Below the pieces are notes generated by a model. That model had not been told where the DNA came from. It saw only the letters and a program-made list of their open reading frames with translations, and did no database searches. Made by a program: the position numbers and the translations under genes. This document shows, one piece after another, positions 50,467 through 60,791 of a stretch of DNA of 64,000 nt; within the stretch, counting starts at the first letter, position 1, and every line of letters starts with the position of its first letter. The stretch is taken from NCBI GenBank assembly GCA_030704615.1, contig CM060731.1, positions 33,480,001 to 33,544,000 on the forward strand, in the 5' to 3' direction. Source of the stretch: Takakia lepidozioides (lineage: Eukaryota; Streptophyta; Takakiopsida; Takakiales; Takakiaceae).

Positions 50467-53400
50467 TCAACCTTGTTCTCCGCTCGAGGTTACATTGTCT
50501 TCATTGTCTGACTGTTGATTGGCCTCATCCAAATTTGCTCGTGCTTTCTCCGCCTCCACCGCGGTAATTTTCTTAGAGCTATTACGTGTCGTGTTTTTTC
50601 TGGCGGACATTGTCCAAACGACAGAGTTAATGTGAATCCACTGAGGGGGATCATCTAGATTGAACTCCCAAACTTTGGACCAACAATCTTTGTACCTGTC
50701 CAACTTAGGTCGCCACCATTCGACGTGAACCTTCTTAAAATTCCTAGATCCTCTGTCGCGGACCACATCCGATATTGCCATCCCCATCCAAACTGGAAAC
50801 GTCACAGTATCTACTGGTCGAACCAAGACGAAGAATCCGTTCTCAATGTCCTTGAACGGATTTAGAGGCTGCTTCGGTCTATCACACCGGAGGCCACAAT
50901 ACGGCTCCATGACTTCATCTGCTTCCAACAGATCATCCTCTGCAGGTGTATGGATTCCGGCTTTGTGGTGGTTGATAGCCCACTTGGTTGAGGGCCAAAA
51001 ACCCTCTTTAAGCGTGATTGAATGTCGTGATTATCCAAAAATGGGAAGATCAAGTTCTGCAAGGATTGCTTCCCAGTATTGATCATATTGTATCATGATG
51101 TCACGATAATGATCGTCAAGCAACATCCCCTTCTTCCAGAACTCCCTGTATTTTTTAATTCCAGTTCTGATAAAGGACTGTTTATCGGATGAGTCATCTC
51201 CCACACCCCCAAATTGGTGTTTTTCTTACAGCCCTGGGTTGTACTGCTACATGCAACTTTGGAGATCCATCGGGATTCGACTTCCACATCTTCACCGCAC
51301 CTTTTTGGGGGAGCCACTCAGAATCATTTGCAAACTTCTTAAACTTCATGATATGCCAACCATCTTCATCTACATAGAATCGAAATACATGCATTTCTGT
51401 TTGCCCAACTAAAGCCTATTTTCCATCGAGAATGCAACCGCCCACATACGCCTTGAAATCTGGCACCTCTTGAATGATTTGAGGAATAAATTGCAAATCT
51501 TGAGAGATCATAAAAAACCACATAAGATCGGAGAGAACGTAGGTGTTGTTTTGCTTCAGCTTCTTCGATAAGTAACTGAAGAATCCGACAATGTCCTCAT
51601 GGGTATGGCCAACCATGAGAAATCCCATCTGAATCTCCTCAAACACTCCTCTCGCAGTTAGGAGCGACAGAAAAGCCAGCATCCACCTGTTTTTGTTTTC
51701 CTTCACGCAGTTGTCCAACTGCAGGTAGAGTCTTCACGGAAGTGGGATTTTTCTTTTTTTCGTCTTCTTATCGCCGAAAGATTTCAGGACGTCGAGACAC
51801 CTCGATTTACCCTTCATGAGAGATTCGAAAAAGGAATTTTGAGGTGGGTGGTCAAAGATGTTACGACTTTCGCGGCAAGAGGGCTTCTCTAGTTGGCGGA
51901 GGCATCTTGCTAGAGAGTCAATCGTGAAGTTCGGGTCTCCCGGCCAGAAGTCCAGAGAGTACTGTCCGTAGGCTCCGTCCCCGTGGTCGTGGGTGACCAT
52001 GCCGATTAGCAAGATTGGAAGTTGACCTAAGCCGGAGACCATCTTGTTCGTCGTCTGCAACCTTGGAATAGCTGTTTTCCGATGATCCATCTTGTCATGA
52101 ATGATGCAGAGAAACTCGGACGGCATCATAGCTGACTCATTCCTCCAGCTGTGATAGAGTCTCATGCAAGACTCCTGAAGCCTGAGGTGCTTATCAAGTG
52201 CTTTCTTGTGCGAGGCCTGCTCATCGCTACGTTTGTCCGACTTCTGATTAGGTCTTTGAGCATCTCACAGTCTGTGCATTTGGCAAACGTGCTACCACTT
52301 TTTCTAACCTCGACATTGGGAAAAATCCGTTGTCTGATTCTGCTGACGGCTGCCTGGGAGATAGGCTTCAACCCACATATTTTATTCGCCTGCAAGACAA
52401 ACCGGGGGAAATGAACCTCGCGCGATCACCCGAGCTTTAATAGTGAGAGGTCTGATACATTACGTGGAAGCAAAACAGGGAAGGTCCCCAAAAATATGTA
52501 ATTCGGAAAGTGGTAACAAGAAGAAGAACTGACCTCATTACACTCCTGACGATGTTTTTTCCAGTTCAGTTCAGGTGGCAGAATTCGAAGAGTATCTCTC
52601 CGTCCGTCTCCAATACAGCGGGTCTTATGAGGCATGAGATCGGAATTTTCGTTTATAATCGACATTAAGTTTCCTTCAGCTTGACGAGTTTGTGGACAGG
52701 GCCGTTTCACTCCGGAATTCCCGTGCAACGATGTAACCACACCCTCTCTGCTTAGTTTTTTGTATTCCATGTAGGTTGAACGACCGATTCCGTGAATTGT
52801 CCACCAAGCTATCTCACACACATCAACGCTCTCAATGGTTATGTAGGCCTTTGTCGAAACCCCGTCGATTCGATGAAGTCTTTTGGGAACATCAAAACCG
52901 AGCTCTCTTCGTTCGTCGTAAGAGGATCCCCAATAAGCGGTCCGGATAGCGAGTGTTTTTCTCCAGTCGAAATATTGCCAACACTGTAAATTGCAACGTT
53001 GTTTGCTGCTGACTTCTGGAACTGCCTGCAGAGAGAGGCGAGTATTTATCTTTTTGGAATCGTCTTTTTTCGGATCTTTTTTTGGTCTGTTGAAATGCCA
53101 GTATGCCGCTTTTTTCACACCTTTCTCGTTGTGACCAATGTATGTTTGTTCCCGGCTATTGATGAAACTACGAAGTTCATGTGACAATGTCCTGCCACTA
53201 TCAATCAACCGAGTTTGCGTCAATGGCCAGTTCACGAGACATATGAGATTGGTCGAACCGCCATTCAAAATCCTTGTAACGAGCACCCCGACGTGATGTT
53301 CTCCAACTTTCTCACAAAGTATCACCTCGTCAGGATGACATGCTCTCGTACAAAGCACTTTGTTCATCTCCAAGGAGAATACACATTTTATTTCTCCAAC

Positions 53401-53834
53401 TGTCTCTACCCATAGCAACATCGTTATTCGGAGATGGCCTTGTCATGTCAGATTCAATTTGTTCATTGAATTTTGGTTGGTAATCAGTCGCAGATGTCAA
53501 TTCAAGTCTCATCCTCCGAGAACCGAGGAACCTCAATGTTGGTGTTGGTGTCAGTCCCAGTATCTTTTTGAATTTGCACCACATCCCAAACGACAGGTGT
53601 TCCGATTGCTTCACCCAAAGAGTCCGCATCCATGTGCGGATATGGCAACGACATAGAAGAATGTGCCGGATCGCAAGACACTATAAAAACAGATATTGTG
53701 GACCCGTTTAGATGTCGTCCATGGCAACTTCCGCAACCAGTCACGTTGAGACATTTTGTTGTTGCGACGATAGAGTTCGAGCCCTGAAGAGTGAGGAAAA
53801 CTTGTTGACCAGTTTGGAACAACGACATTTCCAC
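50467..53834 (-). pseudogene. DUF7869-type element protein, copy 2 (near full length, broken)
   Basis: In minus order: 53834-53502 starts MEMSLFQTGQQVFLTLQG and ends in SLGEAIGTPVVWDVVQIQ, reminiscent of a small Ptta/En/Spm-associated domain. 53421-about 52535 holds CQYFDWRKTLAIRTAYWGSS-type text (YDERRELGF, GIGRSTYMEYKKL, HGNSGVKRP). An intron then ends at TTGCAG (about 52394). 52395-52162 has ISQAAVSRIRQRIFP and FAKCTDCEMLK. 52165-51737 has FLCIIHDKMDHRKTAIPRLQ and THDHGDGAYG. After a TGA at 51734, QLDNCVKENKNRWMLAFLSL and MVGHTHEDIVGFFSY continue in frame. 50928-50467 is the SH3/BAH-like tail (FFVLVRPVDTVTFPVWMGMA). One frame break near 52240, the TGA, and breaks in 51400-50930 disable it. 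Predicted acids: Asp in IIHDKMD, Asp in QLDNC, acidic pair in HTHED. Confidence 0.75.
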
Positions 53835-53856
53835 AAACCTCGCGCGATCGCGCGTG

Positions 53857-55629
53857 TATCCTATAGTACAGATTTTGGTGATTAATGATTCGGCACTATA
53901 TCGATGGACACTAAGAAAGAGTGAAACAGTAAGTTACTGAAGTTTGTTTAGAAAAACTGAGGATGAAGATGAAAAAAAACCTCGCGCGATCGCCCGCGTT
54001 TAGGGTTATAATGATTTGGAAATTGAAAATTGAACTCGGACTCTCGGATTGTCTACTAGAATGTAGAACGTAGGTTTCTATTGGTCAAAACAGATATTTT
54101 TAGAAAATTAAAGGATCTGCTAAAGCTACGACCCGAATGCACAACATTGTCTACGACTCCATAACAGAAATACAACCACATCGACGGGCGTTCGCGCGTG
54201 CTTCAGATGGATGAAATGAAGGACGGATGAATAATGGTAGACGAGTTTCGGATGACAAATAAGCAAATGGATGAATAAATGAAACATGGATGAACGAAAC
54301 AGCTGTAGTGCGAGTGATCATTCGAAGTACATAAAACGGTCGGGTGTGTATGTAAGATTTTTCCAGGCAGTGGATGGGAACAGAGGAGTAGAGAGATAGA
54401 ACAGAAACCCAAATGAAGTGGAGAGGCTCTCAATATTGACAGGAGTACAAAGGGAAGAATGAACGTAAAACAGACAGTCCTGAAGATCAGCAAGCCAGAG
54501 CAACTCAGAGAGAAAAAATGACATGCGTGCACATGGCAGGCTCTTATACGGATTGTCAAACAGTACAAGGTCGACGTGTTCACATTACAGAGGTGCATTT
54601 GGAGTGTCATGGATCGACAAATTGTCGCCCTGGATATGCTCTTTCATGTAATCTAATGGCTATTATGTGTCATCCAGAGCATAAATTCAAGTAGGAGTCT
54701 GAAATCCACCGAACATTAATGGGTCCATAAGTTATTGCGTCCAATGCGAATAACTAACTGATTCGAGATCTGGAATCTGACATCCAAAGCAGAAGCAACA
54801 AATCCAATATTGAATTAATGATACAAGAGAAGGAATAGTCGGCGACGAAAGTGGCCGCCTCTTAAGGCCATTGTGATGAGCCGGCGACCATTTATGGCAT
54901 GGTGACATTAAGTAGCCACAATGAACGTGGGGCCATAGATGAGGTGTAGATAGAGAAAACGTGAGACCGATCAAATCCCAGATGCACGTCCCGACACCTC
55001 ATTATTGAACCTATGAATAATATTTTATCATTGGATGAAATAAGAGCCTTCGCGGATGAAACAGACGTATACTGGATGAGATGACTGCCCTAGTGGATGA
55101 TTCAACTCCCCTCATGGATGAGCGCCGTCACGGGAACCCGCAATAATTCCAAGGTGTTCAATTATAAAGGCGTCGGATTGCCGCGCTGTAACGCTCTGGA
55201 CAAACTAGTGGAGTCCATTCATTACTGACAGTCATGTCGCATCATTGATTGTATCTGCATAAATTTAGGGGTCATCAGCAAACCGTTGGGAAACATCCCG
55301 CCTTTCATTCATCCATGCATCGAGGCCACAAACCGTAGGATGCGACATAACGCCGACAGTTGAGATCACAGGTGGTAAGGCATATAAGGAGGAGTGACCG
55401 AAAGGAGTCTCCTTTTGTATTCATTTGATACATGCGGAAGCCCTGTTCAATTTTGGACTCAATGAAGAGGTGCGAGAGAGAGCGACTGAGCGAGAGAGGC
55501 AGAGATGTGGAGATCGAGTAAACGAAAGAGTGAGAGATCGAGGGAGCGTGAGTTGGAGTGAGTGTGGGTTTGAGCAATTCACCGTGTGCGGGGGAGTGTG
55601 ACAGAGTGAAAGGAGGGCAAAACAAGAGA
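53857..55629. other. Non-coding, rich in GGATGA words
   Basis: No gene recognised. Clusters of GGATGA/ATGGATGAA occur at 54205-54300 and 55030-55125. 55475-55560 is GAGAG-rich. Confidence 0.45.
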
Positions 55630-55721
55630 GTATGTTATCCCGGAAGCTGTTGTGCGCACTCGAGCGAGAAAGCTCATCCAGCCCTGCAGGGAGGATCCTT
55701 GCCTGAAATGGCATCAAGCAG
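55630..55721 (+). other. Exon-like segment, unrecognised
   Basis: The plus frame reads YVIPEAVVRTRARKLIQPC then REDPCLKWHQA and meets AG|GTAAAA. Composition is protein-like, unlike the low-complexity surroundings. No family recognised and no start seen; upstream sequence has a stop within 40 nt. Confidence 0.3.
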
Positions 55722-57017
55722 GTAAAATTTTTTTCCGTCTTCTTCGTGCATGCACTGAGCGATTCTTCTGTGGGCTGCAGAGATTGCAGGAAGGTAGAAG
55801 TTGCATGCTTGATTGATTGTTTGCTTGATTGTTTGCTTGTTTGAGCGAATGATTGCTTGATTTGATTTTTGGATTGATTCTAGAGTTAAAGAGGTAGGAT
55901 GGTCGATAGAAAGATTGGGAATTGTGGAAGATTTCGGGATATGTATGCTTTCATTGAGGAACAACTCCGGATTCGAGACATGAGAAATTCCGATTTCATA
56001 GGGTTCGTAGGTACAGCTGGCAACTGTTTAGGTTTTGCAGCTTATGGTGTAGGCCTCAGTATAGATACCATGACACAGTCCATTCACGCGCGATCGCGCG
56101 TGAACTTATTTTACCATGTACAGTTCTGGATACCAAACTGGGTTTTTGGCTCGATTCGGTTATGAACATTATTTCCATGATCTGCATTACGTGACTCTCG
56201 AAATAGGGATTCCTAGTGATTTCGTAAGCCGTAGACAAACCTCGCGCGATCGCCTGTGTTTATTTCAGTGATAGTATTGTGAAACATGGTTTAGTTATGA
56301 CTTGGAGCGAGGCCAATAAGCACTTTCATCAGTGGAATGGTTTGAACGAAGCACGCGCGATCGCGGGTGCTTCATTCAGTAAAAGTGGTCACATAAAAGA
56401 GCACTAACGAACAGTAGCTAATACCAAACTGGGTCGAAAAAATCATTCATTAGTAGGACAATAAACTCAGTGTTTTCAATTTTAAGGATTATGCAATTAT
56501 TGAACATTGCACAATCGCGCTAATTTGACTCCGTAGTTTACTGCATTGGATGAGAAATTGAAGATGTGATGCGAAAAAATGCCCTGAAGAAGCACGTGCG
56601 ATCGCGCGTGCTTCATTTGGTTGGTACTTGTATTCTAACGACCATCAACAACACCATTGATACCCAGATGATTAGATGACACATATAAGGATATGTCTGA
56701 GTGCATACTCAAAACTGTAAAGTGTTTCGGAAGACATTAGTTCACATTATACAATGTGTCGTGTGCATACATATCGCTACACAACTACATCGTTGTCCAA
56801 AACCACACAACACATGTGCACGCCACACACTAGTATACCATTAGTCCAACTAGTCCAGCCACTAGTCCAACCACTAGGCTACAACTAGTCAGTCATTAGG
56901 CTGCCACTATGCTGCCCAGTATGGCAGTCACTAGTCCACACAATGATAAAGAAGAAGAATACAAGCACAAGCTCATGCGAGCTCACAAAGCTGAAGCATA
57001 AACTCATGCATATATAA
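55722..57017. other. Non-coding with palindromes and a CTAGTC minisatellite
   Basis: 56848-56945 repeats CCACTAGTCCAAC/ACTAGTCC/ATTAGGCTGCC words irregularly. Four GCGATCGC palindromes fall in 56083-56614. A short frame at 55899-56165 (MVDRKIGNCGRFRDMYAFIE) is not supported. Confidence 0.4.
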
Positions 57018-57360
57018 ACTCATCACTCAAATATAAGTCAAGCCAAGTGCACCCCATGCCACCATCCACATGCCCAGACAAATACCGGTGAAGGAGACAA
57101 TCCCGAGACAACTGCGCTGTCTTCCTCCACTGAAGAAGTGGGGGGAGACAATGTAAAGGATAACGCTGATTCTAGAGACGTCTTCGATAATGAGATTTCA
57201 GAAATAGACTCAAGGATGGGATTCAGTCCAGTGGAGGGGGATATGCCATACGGATGTCATCATATCAAGGTTTAAGCCAACGAGTTAGAGACATCCTTGA
57301 TGGTCAGGCATCTAGGGCATTGGTCGGCGATCAAAACTCTATTGACGTGAGTATTTCAGA
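57018..57360 (+). other. Exon-like acidic segment, unrecognised
   Basis: 57018-57275 is open without an early ATG and reads QTNTGEGDNPETTALSSST, EEVGGDNVKDNADSRDVFDN, EISEIDSRMGFSPVEGDMP. One base shift later, 57265-57349 reads YQGLSQRVRDILDGQASRAL then VGDQNSID before GTGAGT. It looks like acidic, disordered protein sequence with a frame break or hidden splice. It lies on the opposite strand to the methyltransferase fragment. Confidence 0.3.
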
Positions 57361-57459
57361 TTATGAGCTGTCCTAACACTTGTAAAATATTACAAACTTG
57401 ATATAACACCAATGGAACTATATAATAACCTATTGCTCGGTGATCAGGGATGCCTCGGC

Positions 57460-57578
57460 GTGAGCCTGGTCACGTGAGCGCGTGAGCGCAACTGCGCTCA
57501 CGCCACGTCACCTTGCGCAAATGCCACGTCACGGGGCTCACTCCACGTCATCACACGTGAAGGCCGCGTCACCACGCG
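57460..57578. promoter_or_regulatory. Cluster of CACGTCA/CACGTG words with a 10-bp hairpin
   Basis: CCACGTCA occurs at 57503, 57524 and 57543, CACGTG at 57470 and 57554, and GCGTCACC at 57565. GCGTGAGCGC (57480-57489) and GCGCTCACGC (57494-57503) form a perfect hairpin with a 4-nt loop. ACGT cores are known bZIP/bHLH sites in plants; function here is inference and no gene start is identified nearby. Confidence 0.4.
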
Positions 57579-57654
57579 CCCAGAAAGAAGTGGAGTGTAT
57601 TCCCGCGGATTGGCACCCTTTACCGCGGAAACAAGCTGGACAACATAATAAAAG

Positions 57655-57980
57655 ACATTGAATAAAGGATGGATGAATGTACAGTTGGATGATAAACAGA
57701 TGGATGAGTGTGAAAAATGAATGTAGATGGATGAATGAGGGATGGATAAGAGTAAAATGGATGAATGTATAATGGATGTTGAGCAATGACAAAAATTCAT
57801 GACAGGAAGATGCATGACCAAATCTTTTGACGAATGCACCTCGTATATGAAATGAGTGTGGAAGGTTTGTGGGGTGGATTAAAGAGTACAGAGGATGAAT
57901 GTACAATGGATGTTGTACAAAGGAAAAAATTCATGAATGGAGCACGCATGAAACAGTGTAGATGAATGCACAATGGATAT
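57655..57980. repeat. GGATGAATG-word array
   Basis: Irregular repetition of ATGGATGAATG, GGATGA and ATGGATG about 15 times. The same words in reverse (CATTCATCC) are clustered at 28556-28640, and weaker clusters lie at 54205-54300 and 55030-55125. Confidence 0.75.
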
Positions 57981-58464
57981 GAGAAGAGTCAGGGAGGTTT
58001 GTGAGATGGATTCATACATATTGCAATTTAAACGAAAGTTGATTCTGTGATTATTATTTGTTCTAAAGGAACAACTACGGTGGAGGAAGGGGATTCAACG
58101 TTTTCCAGATAATATGAAAATGAATATTAAAAGAATACAGTTCAGTCTGACTCAGAGTCAGTACAATGTATCCCCGCTTCCTCTGCATCTAAGTCTAAGT
58201 ATTTTAGAACACCGGATCCACGCTGGATACACCTACGGCTGGCCACTAAAAAGTCAGGGGATAGGGACTCGGCCGCGTGAAGTGCCATTGCCTCGGCATA
58301 AACATGAAGAAGAAAATTGGAAAGGGGGCTGTCGAAAACAGACTCGCCAGAAATGACTGTATCTCCTGAAGATCCACCGCTGCCTTTCCTGAAAGACAGC
58401 CTGAAAAAGTTATTACTGTAACTTTGATGTTATCGAGAAATTGAGTATGACTCCCAAAGAGGGT

Positions 58465-59041
58465 TTAGCACTTACTCACATGAAAAGTCGTTGTCGCGTT
58501 CTGCTGCAGAGAAGCAGCTCTTGTAGGGTTTAGGTGTCCTCCCCCAAGATCCAAAGTTGATGTCCCGGGGAGGAGCACTGTGTTGTAGAGGTCAGAATCA
58601 CCCTCCATGCCAAAAAGGCTTCTTCCGCCTGCCTTGCATGCGTGGTAAGTTGCTCCTGCACCAGACAGGAGAACATGAACAGTTTGGAGGGGGGGATTTA
58701 AGCAGATGAAACTGTTGAAAGGAAACCAATTCGGAAGGGAAAAAACGAACCTGTGGACACAGAAAGATCGACCACCCGTGCAGAGCGGTGGCTGCATGAC
58801 TCCAGCAGTATTTGCATGAACGCTGGTGACTTTTCCTTTGCACCTCTCCAAGGAGTGCCATCTGGTCTCTTCAGAGTTTGACTGGACTGCATGAAGTTGT
58901 ACAAAATGTCATCGACATGGGGCTCATAGGGGGGGTTGACGAAACAACCCTGGTCAGAAATCTCAAAGCTGCGAATGGAGGATGGTGTCTTTGAGGTGCG
59001 AATCCTCCGCAGGCAGATCGCCTCGAACATCCTCGTCTGGC
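58465..59041 (-). pseudogene. N4/N6-type DNA methyltransferase-like fragment, two exons
   Basis: Exon 59041-58751 follows a TTTGCCAG acceptor and encodes GCFVNPPYEPHVDDILYNFM, KRPDGTPWRGAKEK and RVVDLSVSTG. A 95-nt intron (58750-58656, GT/AG) is removed to join ATYHACKAGGRSLFGMEGDS then DLYNTVLLPG in phase, ending at 58465. The joined DLSVSTG...GMEGD resembles motif I and the following acidic loop of amino-methyltransferases (VLDxFxGSG...GxExD), which bind S-adenosylmethionine. The NPPYE upstream resembles the catalytic NPPY motif, but I cannot show it occupies that place. Only about 160 residues remain and no start codon is visible, so it is partial. It ends about 120 bp from the LTR at 59162. 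Confidence 0.5.
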
Positions 59042-59161
59042 AAAGATAGCAGGTTAGTGTGGTAAACACAATCTATAGTGGAAGTGTGTACATCGGCTAT
59101 TCAGAACTCTGACACAAAAAAATCATGAATCGGTGATGATCGATGTCGATCATAACACATT

Positions 59162-60757
59162 TGTCGCGCACCTCACTTCGGTAAACTCCCCTTCAAGTCA
59201 TAGTTAACCGCTTTGATGCGCGCGCCTGACTCCCAACCTGGCCGCCGGGCCAACTTGGAGTTTCGGCTACTCACCGGGACATAACGGTCCCCATTCGCTT
59301 CCTCTAAAACCCTCCACCTATTTGGGACTAGGAGAATTCCCTTTGGTAGATGGCAGTCCGGAACAGCTCCCCACTCTTTGGTCGCTTTCCGGCTCGCACG
59401 ATTACTCACTAGTTTTTGGTCACCAACGGGCTTGCACCGTTCTCGGGGTTACTACTCCCTTATATATACTTCTGTAGCTGTCCGCGGGGGTTTCATAACC
59501 AGCCATGCCATTTTATGGCGAACCACCACGAAAACCCTCGACTCCCGGTGGTGAGTCGCGGTGAGTCTTGGCCCACTCACCGCGGCCCCAATGGACCATG
59601 ATGAGTCCCAAGACTCCCCACGACTCCCACCTCGAGGTCTCCACCCCATGGTGAGTCCTATGCCACCCCCACTAAGTCCCACTAAGCTACCACCACCCCT
59701 TGTGGAGCCACCTCCACCGCAACCCGGTGTGCGGGGCTCCACCTAGTGAGCGCCTCCGCCTCTTTGAGTGCCTTGGGCACTCAAGGGTGCTTCAGCCCCC
59801 CATACCTATCGTCGCCGCTGCCCCCACCACAGGGGCAGCCCCTCATGTGTCCCGACCCCCTGCCCTCAAGGCAAAGGGCCGCGACACACACCCCTACCAA
59901 CAGGGAGTCGATGTCCTCATCGACTTGTCCATTTTGTAGAAACGAACATCCAAGTTGTGGCGTCCCACATCAAGGAGTTTGTTTCCGTACATGGCGTCCC
60001 ATGGCAAAGAACCAAACCCCACACTTGACTCCACTCTCCACTAGCTAGTTCGGCCGACTTCCTCCAAGTCCCGGCCAAGGGTGGAGCCTCTCCAGCTCCT
60101 CCCAGTGCACTCTTCTTGGCCTACTTCAAGGCCAAGGAACGATCCTCCCCGAGGATCGAATCGCCTTACTGCAACAACATCGCTTGCGATCGCTCATGAT
60201 GCCGCTTTTGGCATCACCTTGAGCAAGGGTTCACCTGGAACCCTCTTTGACTAGGAAGATAACCTTGAACCAACCGTGCGCCCCAATCACTACAATTGGG
60301 TCCGCCTTGGAATGCTGGCCTGAGGTACAGGAACACGCCGAAGCCGCACTACGACTTCGTCCCGAGGCTACACGATTATAGTACGTGAACGGAAGCACGT
60401 AGCTTCCGCGTTAGCCCGCACTACAAGGCAACCCCCTCGGTAGCGCAGTTATAGTACGCGCACGCGCCAGGTGCGCACTAGCACGTGAACTCCCAAATAA
60501 GGCGCAAGTTTCCTTGCCCCTTGGATGGGAGTCACCCGATTTCGGCACTGCGCAAACACACGATTAACTCAATTTACCTCTCCTACTTTTGTAAGCTAGC
60601 ATGCATTCTACACACTAGTCAACCACACCATGCATCACCATTTCAAACACAATAGGACGCACAATATTTGGAACCCATTTCCTTTATAACAAATTTTTGT
60701 ACAATACAAGTTTTTGCAATCGGATTCCTGAGCTAGCTAAACCGGGCTAAGTATGCA
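59162..60757 (-). mobile_element. Putative 3' LTR of the chromovirus
   Basis: On the minus strand the element's polypurine tract (GTGGGGGAGGAAA, 60758-60772) is followed by TGCATACTTAGCCCGG, a typical LTR start. A TATA box (TATATATAAGGG, minus) is at 59461-59468, about 300 bp before the proposed end at 59162 (...CGCGACA). It is G/C-rich with Pro-like frames of no meaning. The other LTR is off the window, so the outer boundary is provisional. Confidence 0.55.
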
Positions 60758-60791
60758 TTTCCTCCCCCACGCTCCAAGGTTGATGTCCCCA

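Larger units (their letters stand above)
52416..56614. repeat. Dispersed palindromes centred on GCGATCGC
   Basis: CG-rich near palindromes occur at 52416-52434 (centre CGCGATCACC, one change), 53837-53856, 53980-53998, 56083-56104 (perfect over 22 nt), 56240-56258, 56348-56373 and 56589-56614. Two flank types are seen: AAACCTCGCGCGATCGC...GTTT and GAAGCACGCGCGATCGC...GTGCTTC. One lies in the intron of the DUF7869 copy 2 and one directly before its first ATG. A half site (TTCGCGCGTGCTTC) is at 54191. Confidence 0.85.

Noticed and set aside
54203-54610. 135-codon minus-strand hydrophobic frame
   Set aside because: Made largely of the inverse of GGATGA repeats (Ser/Phe/His/Pro rich); shadow of the repeat.
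59446-60048. Pro/Ser-rich frames on both strands
   Set aside because: They lie in the G/C-rich LTR; composition alone explains them, and no domain is visible.
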